From a virus: DNA of 32,299 nucleotides. How positions within the stretch are numbered: position 1 is the first letter of the stretch; each line of letters begins with the position of its first letter. The translations under genes were made by a program, and so were the position numbers. This document shows positions 8,901 to 15,148 of this stretch, piece by piece. The notes under the pieces were generated by a model. It had not been told where the DNA came from and ran no database searches. It saw only the letters and a list, made by a program, of their open reading frames with translations. The DNA lies in the IMG/VR virus record IMGVR_UViG_3300042466_000422, positions 1 through 32,299 of that record; one strand, 5' to 3'.

Positions 8901-10692
8901 CCTCAGCGGCACGAACACGGGCGACCAGACCATCACCCTTACGGGCGGCGTCACAGGTAGTGGTACAGGCTCATTTGCGGCTACGGTGGTCACCAATGCC
9001 AACCTCACTGGCGCGGTTACATCAGTTGGCAACGCCACCTCTCTCGGTTCGTTTTCGTCGGCCAATCTTGCGGCTGCGCTTACGGATGAAACAGGTAGTG
9101 GCGCGGCGGTGTTTGCCACGTCGCCAACCCTCGTCACGCCAATCCTCGGCACGCCCTCCAGTGGCACGCTATCGAGCTGCACGGGTCTGCCCATCAGCAC
9201 AGGCGTCTCTGGTCTCGGAACGGGCATCGCAACGGCTTTGGCCATTAACACTGGCAGCGCGGGTGCTCCGGTGCTGTTCAACGGCGCATTGGGCACGCCA
9301 TCTAGCGGTACGGTGACGAACCTTACAGGCACGGCCTCGATTAACATCAACGGCACGGTGGGCGCGACGACGGCCAGCACAGGCGCGTTTACGACGTTGA
9401 GCGCGAGTGGAGCTATTACTGGAAGTCTAGGTGCTACTGTTCGCGGTTATTCGGTTCCAGCAAGCGGTTCAGGTATGGAACTATTTTGGGATGGAACGGA
9501 AAGCATTATCCAATCGTATAATCGCACAAGTCCATCTTATCAGCCATTATGGTTAGAAGGTGGTACACTTGTTCGCGTTGGCTTAGGTGGCGCTCAAGTA
9601 GCTGGATTCTCCTCCACCGGACTCGCGGTGACAGGCGCGTTGTCGAGCACCACAGGAGCCAACTTTGCGACGAGCAGTGGGTCGGTGGGCATTGGGACTG
9701 CGAGTCCGGCTACAAAACTAACAGTAGCAAAATCATTTAACATTTCCAGCGATGGCGTATATGCGCCGTCGTCTGCTGCTGGAACAGGACTTAACTTTGG
9801 TTTTGATGGCGCTGGAACAGAGGAATCGTGGATTCAAGCGTTGCGAAATAACACCAGCGAAGTTCGTAACTTAATGCTTAATCCGTTAGGAGGTAATCTG
9901 CTGGTGGGCGTAACAGCAAACACAGGCGTAGATACTGGAGTGCAGCGTTTAGTAGTCACAGGTATCGCCTCTGGAAATGGTGGTGCTTTAGGGCTTATCA
10001 GCGACAGTCTTGGTCGTAATATCATTATTACAGACAGTTCAAAAACTAATGTAGGAGCTATAAACATAAGCTCTACGCAAATGACTGTGGGAACAAATAG
10101 TGCTACACCTTTGTTGTTTTATACTAGTTCATCTGAGCGTATGCGCATCGACACCAGCGGTAATCTGCTGGTGGGAATGAGTAGTGCGCCATCCGGTATT
10201 GCTTCAGACCCAGTTGGTGTTTGTATATTTGGAGCATCTGCCACTGGAGCAACCGTATTTACCCGAGATTCCGCAAATAGTGTTCTTTATGTAAATAACA
10301 AGACAAGTAGCGGAGCTTTAATTACTTTCTACAATGGTGGAAACTCGGTTGGGAGTATTACATCCAATGGAACCATTACGATTTATAATACTACATCTGA
10401 TTATCGCTTAAAAGACATTACTGGCCCGCTTACAGACAGCGGAGCGTTTATCGACGCTCTTAAACCTAAAGTTGGTACTTGGAAATCCAACGGCAGCAAA
10501 TTTGCGGGATTCTTAGCTCACGAATTTGCCGAGGTTTGCCCATCTGCTGTGACTGGTGAAAAAGACGCCGTGGATAGCGACGGCAATCCGAAATACCAAG
10601 GTATGCAAGCCAGCTCCGCTGAAGTCATCGCAAATCTAGTTGCGGAACTTCAGTCGCTTCGCCAACGTGTCGCCGCACTCGAATCCAACTAA
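5998..10692 (+). CDS. large tail fibre with S74 self-cleaving chaperone domain
   Basis: This 1564-residue fibre starts with a helical segment (about 1-150), then a carbohydrate-binding-module-like motif ('GKWAPGETYQRLDLVTWNG', about 159-200). A long Ser/Thr/Gly/Ala-rich shaft of degenerate repeats follows, such as 'SSGSTTGNAATATAL' and 'FATSPTLVTP'. The C-terminus holds 'SERMRIDTSGNLLVGM' and then a peptidase S74 intramolecular chaperone from about 1465. Its signature SDYRLK places the nucleophile S1467 and partner K1472 five residues apart, as in endosialidase-type chaperones, followed by a coiled-coil end. Such fibres trimerise and shed the chaperone. Base composition falls sharply near 9420. 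Its position between portal and protease genes is unusual. Confidence 0.9.
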   Translation: MIHTQTQIDNLIELAIIQRVELKKLVESLPELRTHLSVEIERNLNEIEPLLREELQSYLLTNSQAEHAKLGNALKQKIAELAVQLEDTTAAKYSVLMAERAENETLLAKAEARIAEAASALPNAVKEIVTEELSRFPRAGEIDQLRKEFAEPKGLNPRGKWAPGETYQRLDLVTWNGDSFVSNIDGNRERPSRSAADWTLNAARGNSGGGGGVTSITDLLPIPSSGQILGSEGPNYVPKTLVAGSNITITETPTTITITGDEGQIELQDGTEAAPSLFFVNDTNTGLYRPTADTVGIVGGGNDIVRLTGVASATDYLEIKNGIGVGSPLHVLAEGASANIGVHLQPKGSGLFTISDGTDFNKGIRFRSSSSAASAVTLIDAVSTAGRVVTLPDATDTLVGRSTADTLSNKTMIAPALGTPTALIGTNITGTAAGLTAGNVTTNANLTGDVTSVGNATSIASGVIVNADVNASAAIAYSKLNLATSIVDADISAAAAIVDTKLATISTASKVSNSATTATSANTASAIVARDASGNFTAGTITANLTGNVSGSSGSTTGNAATATALQTARAINGVNFDGTAAITVAAAAGTLTGTTLASNVTASSLTSVGTLGSLTVTNPITGSVTGSSGSTTGNAATATALATGRTIAITGDIVYTSPSFDGTGNVTAAGTLATVATPGSTGGSTAIPIITINAKGLTTSITTAAVIAPAGTLSGNTLAAGVTASSLTSLGTIANLTATAGTISTTPTASTDIANKLYVDTVAQGLDAKASCVAATTADITLTGAQTIDGVSVVAGNRVLVKNQSLSQNNGLYLCASGSWTRTTDANTWDALTSAFTFIEQGTLNGDCGFVCTADAGGTLGTTALPWSQFSGAGTFTAGTGLTLTGSVFSLTSPVAVANGGTGLTSLGSGVATFLGTPSSANLLAAVSDETGSGSLVFATSPTLVTPALGAATATSISASGTVTGSNLSGTNTGDQTITLTGGVTGSGTGSFAATVVTNANLTGAVTSVGNATSLGSFSSANLAAALTDETGSGAAVFATSPTLVTPILGTPSSGTLSSCTGLPISTGVSGLGTGIATALAINTGSAGAPVLFNGALGTPSSGTVTNLTGTASININGTVGATTASTGAFTTLSASGAITGSLGATVRGYSVPASGSGMELFWDGTESIIQSYNRTSPSYQPLWLEGGTLVRVGLGGAQVAGFSSTGLAVTGALSSTTGANFATSSGSVGIGTASPATKLTVAKSFNISSDGVYAPSSAAGTGLNFGFDGAGTEESWIQALRNNTSEVRNLMLNPLGGNLLVGVTANTGVDTGVQRLVVTGIASGNGGALGLISDSLGRNIIITDSSKTNVGAINISSTQMTVGTNSATPLLFYTSSSERMRIDTSGNLLVGMSSAPSGIASDPVGVCIFGASATGATVFTRDSANSVLYVNNKTSSGALITFYNGGNSVGSITSNGTITIYNTTSDYRLKDITGPLTDSGAFIDALKPKVGTWKSNGSKFAGFLAHEFAEVCPSAVTGEKDAVDSDGNPKYQGMQASSAEVIANLVAELQSLRQRVAALESN
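7642..7923 (+). repeat. near-identical shaft repeats in the tail fibre gene
   Basis: The peptide GSSGSTTGNAATATAL occurs at fibre residues 551-566 and again at 627-642, 76 residues apart, each followed by a 'TARAI' or 'ATGRTI' stretch. The DNA copies differ mainly at third codon positions, so the peptide rather than the DNA is conserved. Other shaft pairs include 'DETGSG..VFATSPTLVTP' near residues 935 and 1035. These look like beta-rich repeats built by internal duplication. Confidence 0.7.
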
Positions 10693-10697
10693 AACAC

Positions 10698-10841
10698 ATG
10701 AACACTGAACAAGCCTTAAATAACCTATACGCCGCCGCCCGCCTCGCTCCTCTGCCAGCCGAGCAACACGAAATCATCCGCAAAAGCGCGGAAGTGCTCG
10801 TCGAAGCCTTGAAGCCCAAGGAAGAGAAGAAAGCCGACTAA
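10698..10841 (+). CDS. small unknown protein, 47 residues
   Basis: This short gene follows the fibre stop by five bases and ends one base before the next start. It encodes a charged helical peptide beginning MNTEQALNNLYAAARLAPL and ending in a Lys/Glu-rich tail (KPKEEKKAD). No domain is recognised. Its tight fit between two genes and an open reading frame without odd codons support it as real. The leader is A-rich (AACTAAAACAC before the ATG), like those of other genes here. It might be a small chaperone for the fibre or a lysis accessory, but there is no direct evidence. Confidence 0.55.
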   Translation: MNTEQALNNLYAAARLAPLPAEQHEIIRKSAEVLVEALKPKEEKKAD

Positions 10842-10842
10842 G

Positions 10843-11373
10843 ATGTCCGGAACAAAAGACGTAAACTGGCGCAGCTACGTTGGCCCTGCGGACAACGGCA
10901 AGGTCGTTACGTCTGAGGACTGGAAAGCTCCAAGCAACCCACGCGAGTGGGACGACTTGTTTAAATGTTCCAATGTGGACAACCTAACGGCTATTGGACT
11001 AGTGATTCCATCTAGCCACGAGGACTCGATTGATTGTGTGCGCGGCAGCGGCTATTCCTTTAAATCCTGCGACATTCAAGGCTCAGTGACGGTGAAGGGC
11101 GCGATTGATGGGCTGAAGCTCTATAACTGCGTTGTAAGCGGCACGGTGGAGCTAGGGCAATATGACAACTACTGGGTCAAAGGCCGCGCTCCTACACGCA
11201 GAGTTTCCTTGCTCAACTGCTGCTCACCGGATGGCGAGCCAATTCGTGTCAAACTGTGGGACGCTGAGATGCCTGTGGTGCAGAATACCAATGTAAAACT
11301 GGTCAAGATACCAAAGTGGGTTTGGCTGCCCTATTTCTTGTTCCGTCGTTTGACGAATCCCAAAGCAGTATAA
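10843..11373 (+). CDS. unknown protein, beta-helix-like with hydrophobic C-terminus
   Basis: The 176-residue protein has alternating short strands and turns ('SFKSCDIQGSVTVKGAIDG', 'LKLYNCVVSGTVELGQYD') reminiscent of a right-handed beta-helix or pectate-lyase-like fold. Near the end is an aromatic, hydrophobic segment ('IPKWVWLPYFLFRRL') that could anchor it in or at a membrane. No catalytic motif is obvious. It lies between the tail fibre and the holin-like genes, so it might be a fibre partner, a host-surface or exclusion factor, or part of the lysis block. Similar proteins may exist in environmental phages, but I cannot assign a family. Confidence 0.5.
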   Translation: MSGTKDVNWRSYVGPADNGKVVTSEDWKAPSNPREWDDLFKCSNVDNLTAIGLVIPSSHEDSIDCVRGSGYSFKSCDIQGSVTVKGAIDGLKLYNCVVSGTVELGQYDNYWVKGRAPTRRVSLLNCCSPDGEPIRVKLWDAEMPVVQNTNVKLVKIPKWVWLPYFLFRRLTNPKAV

Positions 11374-11376
11374 GCC

Positions 11377-11775
11377 ATGCTCGATCTTATCACCAACGCA
11401 CTAGGCGGCGGCGCACTCGGTGTCTTGCTCCGCATCGGCAACGGCTTTTTTGAGAACTACAAGGCCGGACAAGATCACAAACGAAAGCTGGAAGAGGCGA
11501 AAGCAATGGCCGAGATCGCCAGCGACAAAGCAAAGTGGGATGCGTTCACGGCTAGCCAACAAGCGGCAACTCCTCCGGCCAACACTTCGGCATGGGCGGC
11601 CAATTTGATAACGCTGTTTCGCCCATTCATCACGCTGCTTCTTTTGATTCTAGTGACCATCGTTTTCTTTCGCGTCACGGCATCCGAGCAAGCTGAGATG
11701 ATCGACGAGATCCAGTTCTGCGCTTTCAACTGCATCGGGTGGTGGTTCGGTGATCGCATGACTCGCAAAAAATGA
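11377..11775 (+). CDS. holin-like membrane protein (GTA-type 3TM holin pattern)
   Basis: The 132-residue protein has a Gly-rich amphipathic start ('LITNALGGGALGVLLRIG'), a charged helix (about 28-55), a strong transmembrane segment (about 72-95, 'LFRPFITLLLLILVTIVFF') and a second hydrophobic stretch near the end ('CAFNCIGWWFGDRM'). The 'FRPFIT' entry and 'WWFG.R' exit match my memory of the three-TM holins found with gene transfer agents. Holins collect in the inner membrane and open at a set time to start lysis. It overlaps the next membrane gene by four bases (ATGA at 11772-11775), so the two are probably translated together. Confidence 0.6.
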   Translation: MLDLITNALGGGALGVLLRIGNGFFENYKAGQDHKRKLEEAKAMAEIASDKAKWDAFTASQQAATPPANTSAWAANLITLFRPFITLLLLILVTIVFFRVTASEQAEMIDEIQFCAFNCIGWWFGDRMTRKK

Positions 11776-12098
11776 GCGACCACAAGGATCTCATGGAAGT
11801 CGCCAAACTTTGGAAGGAAACCGGCTGGCTGACGGCGGTCATCGGCGGCGCCGGCATGGTTGCCCGACTCCTGGCGAACCCTATCCAGGGCACGATCTGG
11901 GACAGCGTGCGGAGGGTCATCATGGCTGCCATCGTCTCGACTCTTGCCTGGGTTATCGTCGAGCAGATCGAGGTCAGCTCCCTGGTGAAGGCCGTGACCT
12001 ACGGCGTCGCCGGGCTCCTGGCGCCGGAGATTATCGACGGGCTCACGACTCTCGCAAAAAAGTATTCTAAGAACCCGGGCAAGCTCTTGAAAAAATGA
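11772..12098 (+). CDS. phage holin, three membrane segments
   Basis: This 108-residue protein has three predicted transmembrane helices: about 19-35 ('WLTAVIGGAGMVARLLA'), 49-63 ('VIMAAIVSTLAWVIV') and 71-90. It has a charged N-terminus and a Lys-rich C-terminal tail, the size and layout of class I holins of the LydA/lambda-S kind. It would form inner-membrane lesions that trigger lysis. It overlaps both neighbours by four bases, forming a cluster of three membrane proteins. The endolysin is not adjacent; the best candidate is about 14 kb downstream at 26382. Confidence 0.7.
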   Translation: MSDHKDLMEVAKLWKETGWLTAVIGGAGMVARLLANPIQGTIWDSVRRVIMAAIVSTLAWVIVEQIEVSSLVKAVTYGVAGLLAPEIIDGLTTLAKKYSKNPGKLLKK

Positions 12099-12727
12099 GC
12101 CCGAAACTGATCACCGCTGCGCTCGCTGCAACCGTCGTCTGTTTTGCAGGCGTCGGAGTGATCACGGTCAAAAGCGTTTCCAAGCATATCGCGGCGAGTG
12201 ACAAGGAATTCGCCATGACGAGCAACGTGCTCAGTCCGCTGTTCGATGTTTACGGGCTCGAGATTGTCGATGGCCAGGCGAAGGCGAGCAAGGGACTGAT
12301 CGATCCGAAGGCGTTTTGTGCGTCGCTGAACAAGCTCCAGGCCGAAGCCGAGCGATTGCTCGCGGAATTTGGCAACCCGGCGGATCTCCTGGCGCAACAC
12401 AAACTCGTCGCAGCCTACCTCAAGAAAGCTCGAGACCTCTGCGACCGGGGCGAGATCTCAACCCTCAACTCGCCGGCCATGACGGCCGAGCTATACGCGG
12501 TCATCGAGCCCATGACGGGTCTGATCAATAAGACTCTGCAAGATCAACTCGCTCTTTCGCGCACGCACAAGGACGCCGCGGACCAGGCTCTGCTCACGTT
12601 CGAGCGCTTCGCCAGCGTCGCGGCCGGCCTGGGAATCGTCTTTGCGGTCGCTCCCTGGATCGGGGCGAAGAAGAAGCCGGCCGCAGCAATCGCTCCGAAG
12701 GTCCGGAAAAAGAAGGTCAAGCGCTGA
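12095..12727 (+). CDS. two-TM protein with helical periplasmic domain, possible lysis accessory
   Basis: The 210-residue product has an N-terminal membrane segment (about 5-25), a roughly 145-residue helical region with two cysteines, and a second membrane segment (about 172-190) followed by a very basic tail ('KVRKKKVKR'). The expected topology places the helical domain in the periplasm and both ends in the cytoplasm. That layout resembles four-helix-bundle sensor domains. In a lysis cluster it could be an antiholin, a spanin-like factor or a superinfection-exclusion protein. I do not recognise a family. It overlaps the holin gene by four bases (ATGA at 12095-12098). Confidence 0.5.
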   Translation: MSPKLITAALAATVVCFAGVGVITVKSVSKHIAASDKEFAMTSNVLSPLFDVYGLEIVDGQAKASKGLIDPKAFCASLNKLQAEAERLLAEFGNPADLLAQHKLVAAYLKKARDLCDRGEISTLNSPAMTAELYAVIEPMTGLINKTLQDQLALSRTHKDAADQALLTFERFASVAAGLGIVFAVAPWIGAKKKPAAAIAPKVRKKKVKR

Positions 12728-12754
12728 TCGGTTTTGACGGCCATCGCATCAGCG

Positions 12755-13693
12755 ATGGAACAAGTCATCACTTTCTCAGCTTCGGCCGGCGTCATCGACG
12801 CCGAATCCGGCATCATCCGCGGCGTCTCGCTGATCACTAAAGGCCCGGCGCTCGGTCACGGCGTCATGATTGACGACAAGACCCTGGCGCAGGTTAAGAC
12901 CGCGGCCGAACAATATGCCGGCGGGCTTAAAGTTAAGCTGAACCACAGTGGCGGCGCCGGCGACATCGTCGGTTACATCGATGCGCTGCGCATCAGCGGC
13001 GAAAAGCTGCTCGGCGATCTGCACTTGCTGCAAACCTCGCCCCATCGCGCTTACATTTTAGAGATTGCCGAGCGGATCCCGGACACGTTCGGGCTCTCGA
13101 TTGCGTTCTCGGGTCCGTCTGAAAAAAGCACGGACAAGCTCACAACTTTGCAACGGTGCTCGGAAATCTACTCGGTCGATCTTGTCAGCGAACCTGCTGC
13201 CAATCCGAACGGATTTTTTGCGCGCAAACTCAAACTCGAGAGCGATGTCAGCGAGTCGCCGGAAGCAGAAATCGAAATCAAATTACCTATGAATGACGAC
13301 CTCAAACAGGCCATCGAAGGCATGATTCAATCTGCCATGATGGGCATGAATGATAAGATCGCGAAGCTCGAAAGCGCTCTCGCTCCGAAAGAAGACAAGC
13401 CCGCCATGATGAGCGCGCAAAACGAAGTCGTGCAGCTCGCCGCCAACACCGCGGCCCTCGCTGCCGTCAAAGAATTTGCCAAGTCGTTCGGTGCGCCAGC
13501 CGCTCCGATTGCCTCGGCCGAAGCAGTCAAACCAGTCGTGCAGGTCCAGAAGTTCGAAGATGTCGTTGCCTCTAAAGCCACCGAGCTCAAGGGCGACAAA
13601 TCCTCGGCCATCACCTTCGCGATCAAAAACCATGCTGACCTTTACGCTGCGTATCGCGCACGCGTTCAAGGCGGCGAACTCGTCAAACTCTAA
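12755..13693 (+). CDS. prohead protease with scaffold-like C-terminal region
   Basis: From the ATG at 12755 the protein is 312 residues. Residues 1 to about 158 are a phage prohead protease: 'KLNHSGGAGDIVGYID' carries the likely catalytic H64, 'PDTFGLSIAF' the likely nucleophile S115, and 'EIYSVDLVSEPAANPNGFF' the conserved closing segment. Residues about 160-312 are helical, charged and Ala/Lys-rich, as expected of a scaffold or delta-domain. Such enzymes trim the capsid precursor and themselves during maturation. An in-frame TTG at 12734 would add seven residues; I prefer the ATG because the protein then begins at the family-like 'EQVITFSA'. No Shine-Dalgarno is visible for either start. 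Confidence 0.85.
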   Translation: MEQVITFSASAGVIDAESGIIRGVSLITKGPALGHGVMIDDKTLAQVKTAAEQYAGGLKVKLNHSGGAGDIVGYIDALRISGEKLLGDLHLLQTSPHRAYILEIAERIPDTFGLSIAFSGPSEKSTDKLTTLQRCSEIYSVDLVSEPAANPNGFFARKLKLESDVSESPEAEIEIKLPMNDDLKQAIEGMIQSAMMGMNDKIAKLESALAPKEDKPAMMSAQNEVVQLAANTAALAAVKEFAKSFGAPAAPIASAEAVKPVVQVQKFEDVVASKATELKGDKSSAITFAIKNHADLYAAYRARVQGGELVKL

Positions 13694-13704
13694 TCTAAAC
13701 TACC

Positions 13705-14055
13705 ATGGCAACTTCATACCAAAACAGCGGCAGTTTTGTCGCTAATTCGGCCATCACGGCCTACCGCCTCGTATCAATCTCAAGCAATAGAGGCGTCGGT
13801 CTTTCCGCCACCGCTTCCCTGCCTGACGGCGTGGCTACGATCGACGCTGCAAGCGGCGACTTCGTCACCGTTCAATTCCTCGGTGGCAACACCGTCAAAG
13901 CCACCCTGCTCGCAGGACCGGTCACCGTAGGTGATACTCTCTTCACAACCGCCAACGGGACCGTGGCGATTACCGGGAGCATAACGGTGGGCAAATCTCT
14001 CACCACCGCCTCTGACGCTTCGGCCATCATCGAGATGCTGCCAAAGAATCTCTAA
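13705..14055 (+). CDS. head decoration / capsid-stabilising protein
   Basis: The 116-residue protein is beta-rich, small and without cysteine, with the features 'YRLVSISSNRGVGLSA', 'FVTVQFLGGNTVKATLLAG', 'VGDTLFTTANGTVA' and 'GKSLTTAS'. This pattern fits DUF2190-like or lambda gpD-like proteins that bind the outside of the capsid shell. Position between protease and major capsid protein matches lambda (C-D-E). A-rich bases precede the ATG at 13705 rather than a Shine-Dalgarno, as for the capsid gene that follows. Confidence 0.75.
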   Translation: MATSYQNSGSFVANSAITAYRLVSISSNRGVGLSATASLPDGVATIDAASGDFVTVQFLGGNTVKATLLAGPVTVGDTLFTTANGTVAITGSITVGKSLTTASDASAIIEMLPKNL

Positions 14056-14075
14056 CCCTTAAAAAATAAATTACC

Positions 14076-15041
14076 ATGTATAGCAATTCCGCAGCCATTT
14101 TCCGCGGCGATATCGCCGGTGTAGTTGAGCAGGCAAAAGACTTTGAGGCCGGCCTGATCGGCACCGCCGTCATGCCAATCCTCGACGTGCCCGTGCGCGC
14201 CGGCCAATATCCATCCTTCGTTTTGAAGGAAGGTCAGCTCCTCAAGAGCGACATGAAGAACCGCTCGCCATACAGCGCCTACGCTCGTGGCACCCGCGCC
14301 TTCGTGCAAGACACCTACACCGCGCTCGAGTACGGTTACGAAGAGGCCGTTGACGATACCGTCACCCTCGACGTTGCTCGCTTCTTCGACGCCGAAGTCA
14401 TCGCCGCCAAGCTCGCCAAGCGCAAACTTCTCCTGGCGCACGAGCTTCGCGTCGCTGCTAAAATCTTCGACAGTGGCACTTTCACCGCGACGAACTCCGG
14501 CACCGCTTACACGACCGCGAATCTCGCTACGTTTGACGCTGGTCAAGACGTGCAAGAGGCCATCGATCGCTTGCTCTCCAAGGGCGAATCTACGACCAAC
14601 CTCAAGGTGGTCATTCCATATCCAGTATGGACCCGTGTTCGCGCCAGCACGAAATTCCAGAACCGCCTCCGCGGCACCGGTCTTTCGACTGACACCATCC
14701 TCAACGCTTCTACCCAAGCAGCCGCGGAGGTATTTGGCGTTTCTGAGGTCCTGATTGGTCGCGCCTCATACGATAGCGCCCCCGAAGGCGTTGCGTTCTC
14801 CGCTGCCAATGCCTGGGCCAACACCTACATCTGGGTCGGTTCCGTTACCGATGGCTCCGCCGGCTACTTCGGTGGCGGCGCTGGCTTTACCTTAAACTGG
14901 TCCGAGTACGGTCCAGCAATCGGTGTCTCGACCTATCGCGAAGAGGCGATCAAGTCGAACATCGTCCGCGCCTCGCAATATACCGCCGAGAAGGTGGTCA
15001 ATTCGAACGCCGGTCAGCTCGTGACGACTCAGTATTCCTAA
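14076..15041 (+). CDS. major capsid protein
   Basis: The 321-residue protein has the length and order of an HK97-fold major capsid protein of the lambda-like group: an N-terminal arm, an E-loop region ('YEEAVDDTVTLDVARFFD'), a helical spine ('AAKLAKRKLLLAHELRVAAK'), 'QDVQEAIDRLLSKGESTTN' and a C-terminal beta domain ending in 'VSTYREEAIKSNIVRASQY'. It would be the main shell subunit. The leader is CCCTTAAAAAATAAATTACC with no Shine-Dalgarno, notable for what should be the most highly expressed gene. A strong terminator lies just downstream and glycosyltransferase genes follow. Confidence 0.9.
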   Translation: MYSNSAAIFRGDIAGVVEQAKDFEAGLIGTAVMPILDVPVRAGQYPSFVLKEGQLLKSDMKNRSPYSAYARGTRAFVQDTYTALEYGYEEAVDDTVTLDVARFFDAEVIAAKLAKRKLLLAHELRVAAKIFDSGTFTATNSGTAYTTANLATFDAGQDVQEAIDRLLSKGESTTNLKVVIPYPVWTRVRASTKFQNRLRGTGLSTDTILNASTQAAAEVFGVSEVLIGRASYDSAPEGVAFSAANAWANTYIWVGSVTDGSAGYFGGGAGFTLNWSEYGPAIGVSTYREEAIKSNIVRASQYTAEKVVNSNAGQLVTTQYS

Positions 15042-15063
15042 TCCTTAAACGGATTTTGATCTT

Positions 15064-15100
15064 AAAGCCTCACGCTTTACGGCGTGGGGCTTTTTGTTTT
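15064..15100 (+). terminator. Rho-independent terminator after the capsid gene
   Basis: AAAGCCTCACGC (15064-15075) pairs with GCGTGGGGCTTT (15082-15093) with one U-G wobble and a 6-base loop. The T-run TTTTTGTTTT (15091-15100) follows. This is the clearest terminator in the late region. It would end or partly attenuate transcripts after the major capsid gene, giving high capsid expression relative to the glycosyltransferase and connector genes downstream. Confidence 0.85.
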
Positions 15101-15148
15101 GACCATTCCAGGAGATCCGCAAGACCTGACGCACACACAACGACGACC

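Noticed and set aside
7425-9380. Several minus-strand frames across the tail fibre
   Set aside because: Val/Ala/Pro-rich translations are the complement of Gly/Thr/Ala-rich repeats, not real genes.
15056-15148. Upstream extension of the first glycosyltransferase
   Set aside because: The extension runs through the terminator hairpin and adds no family sequence; the ATG at 15149 starts the GT-A fold.
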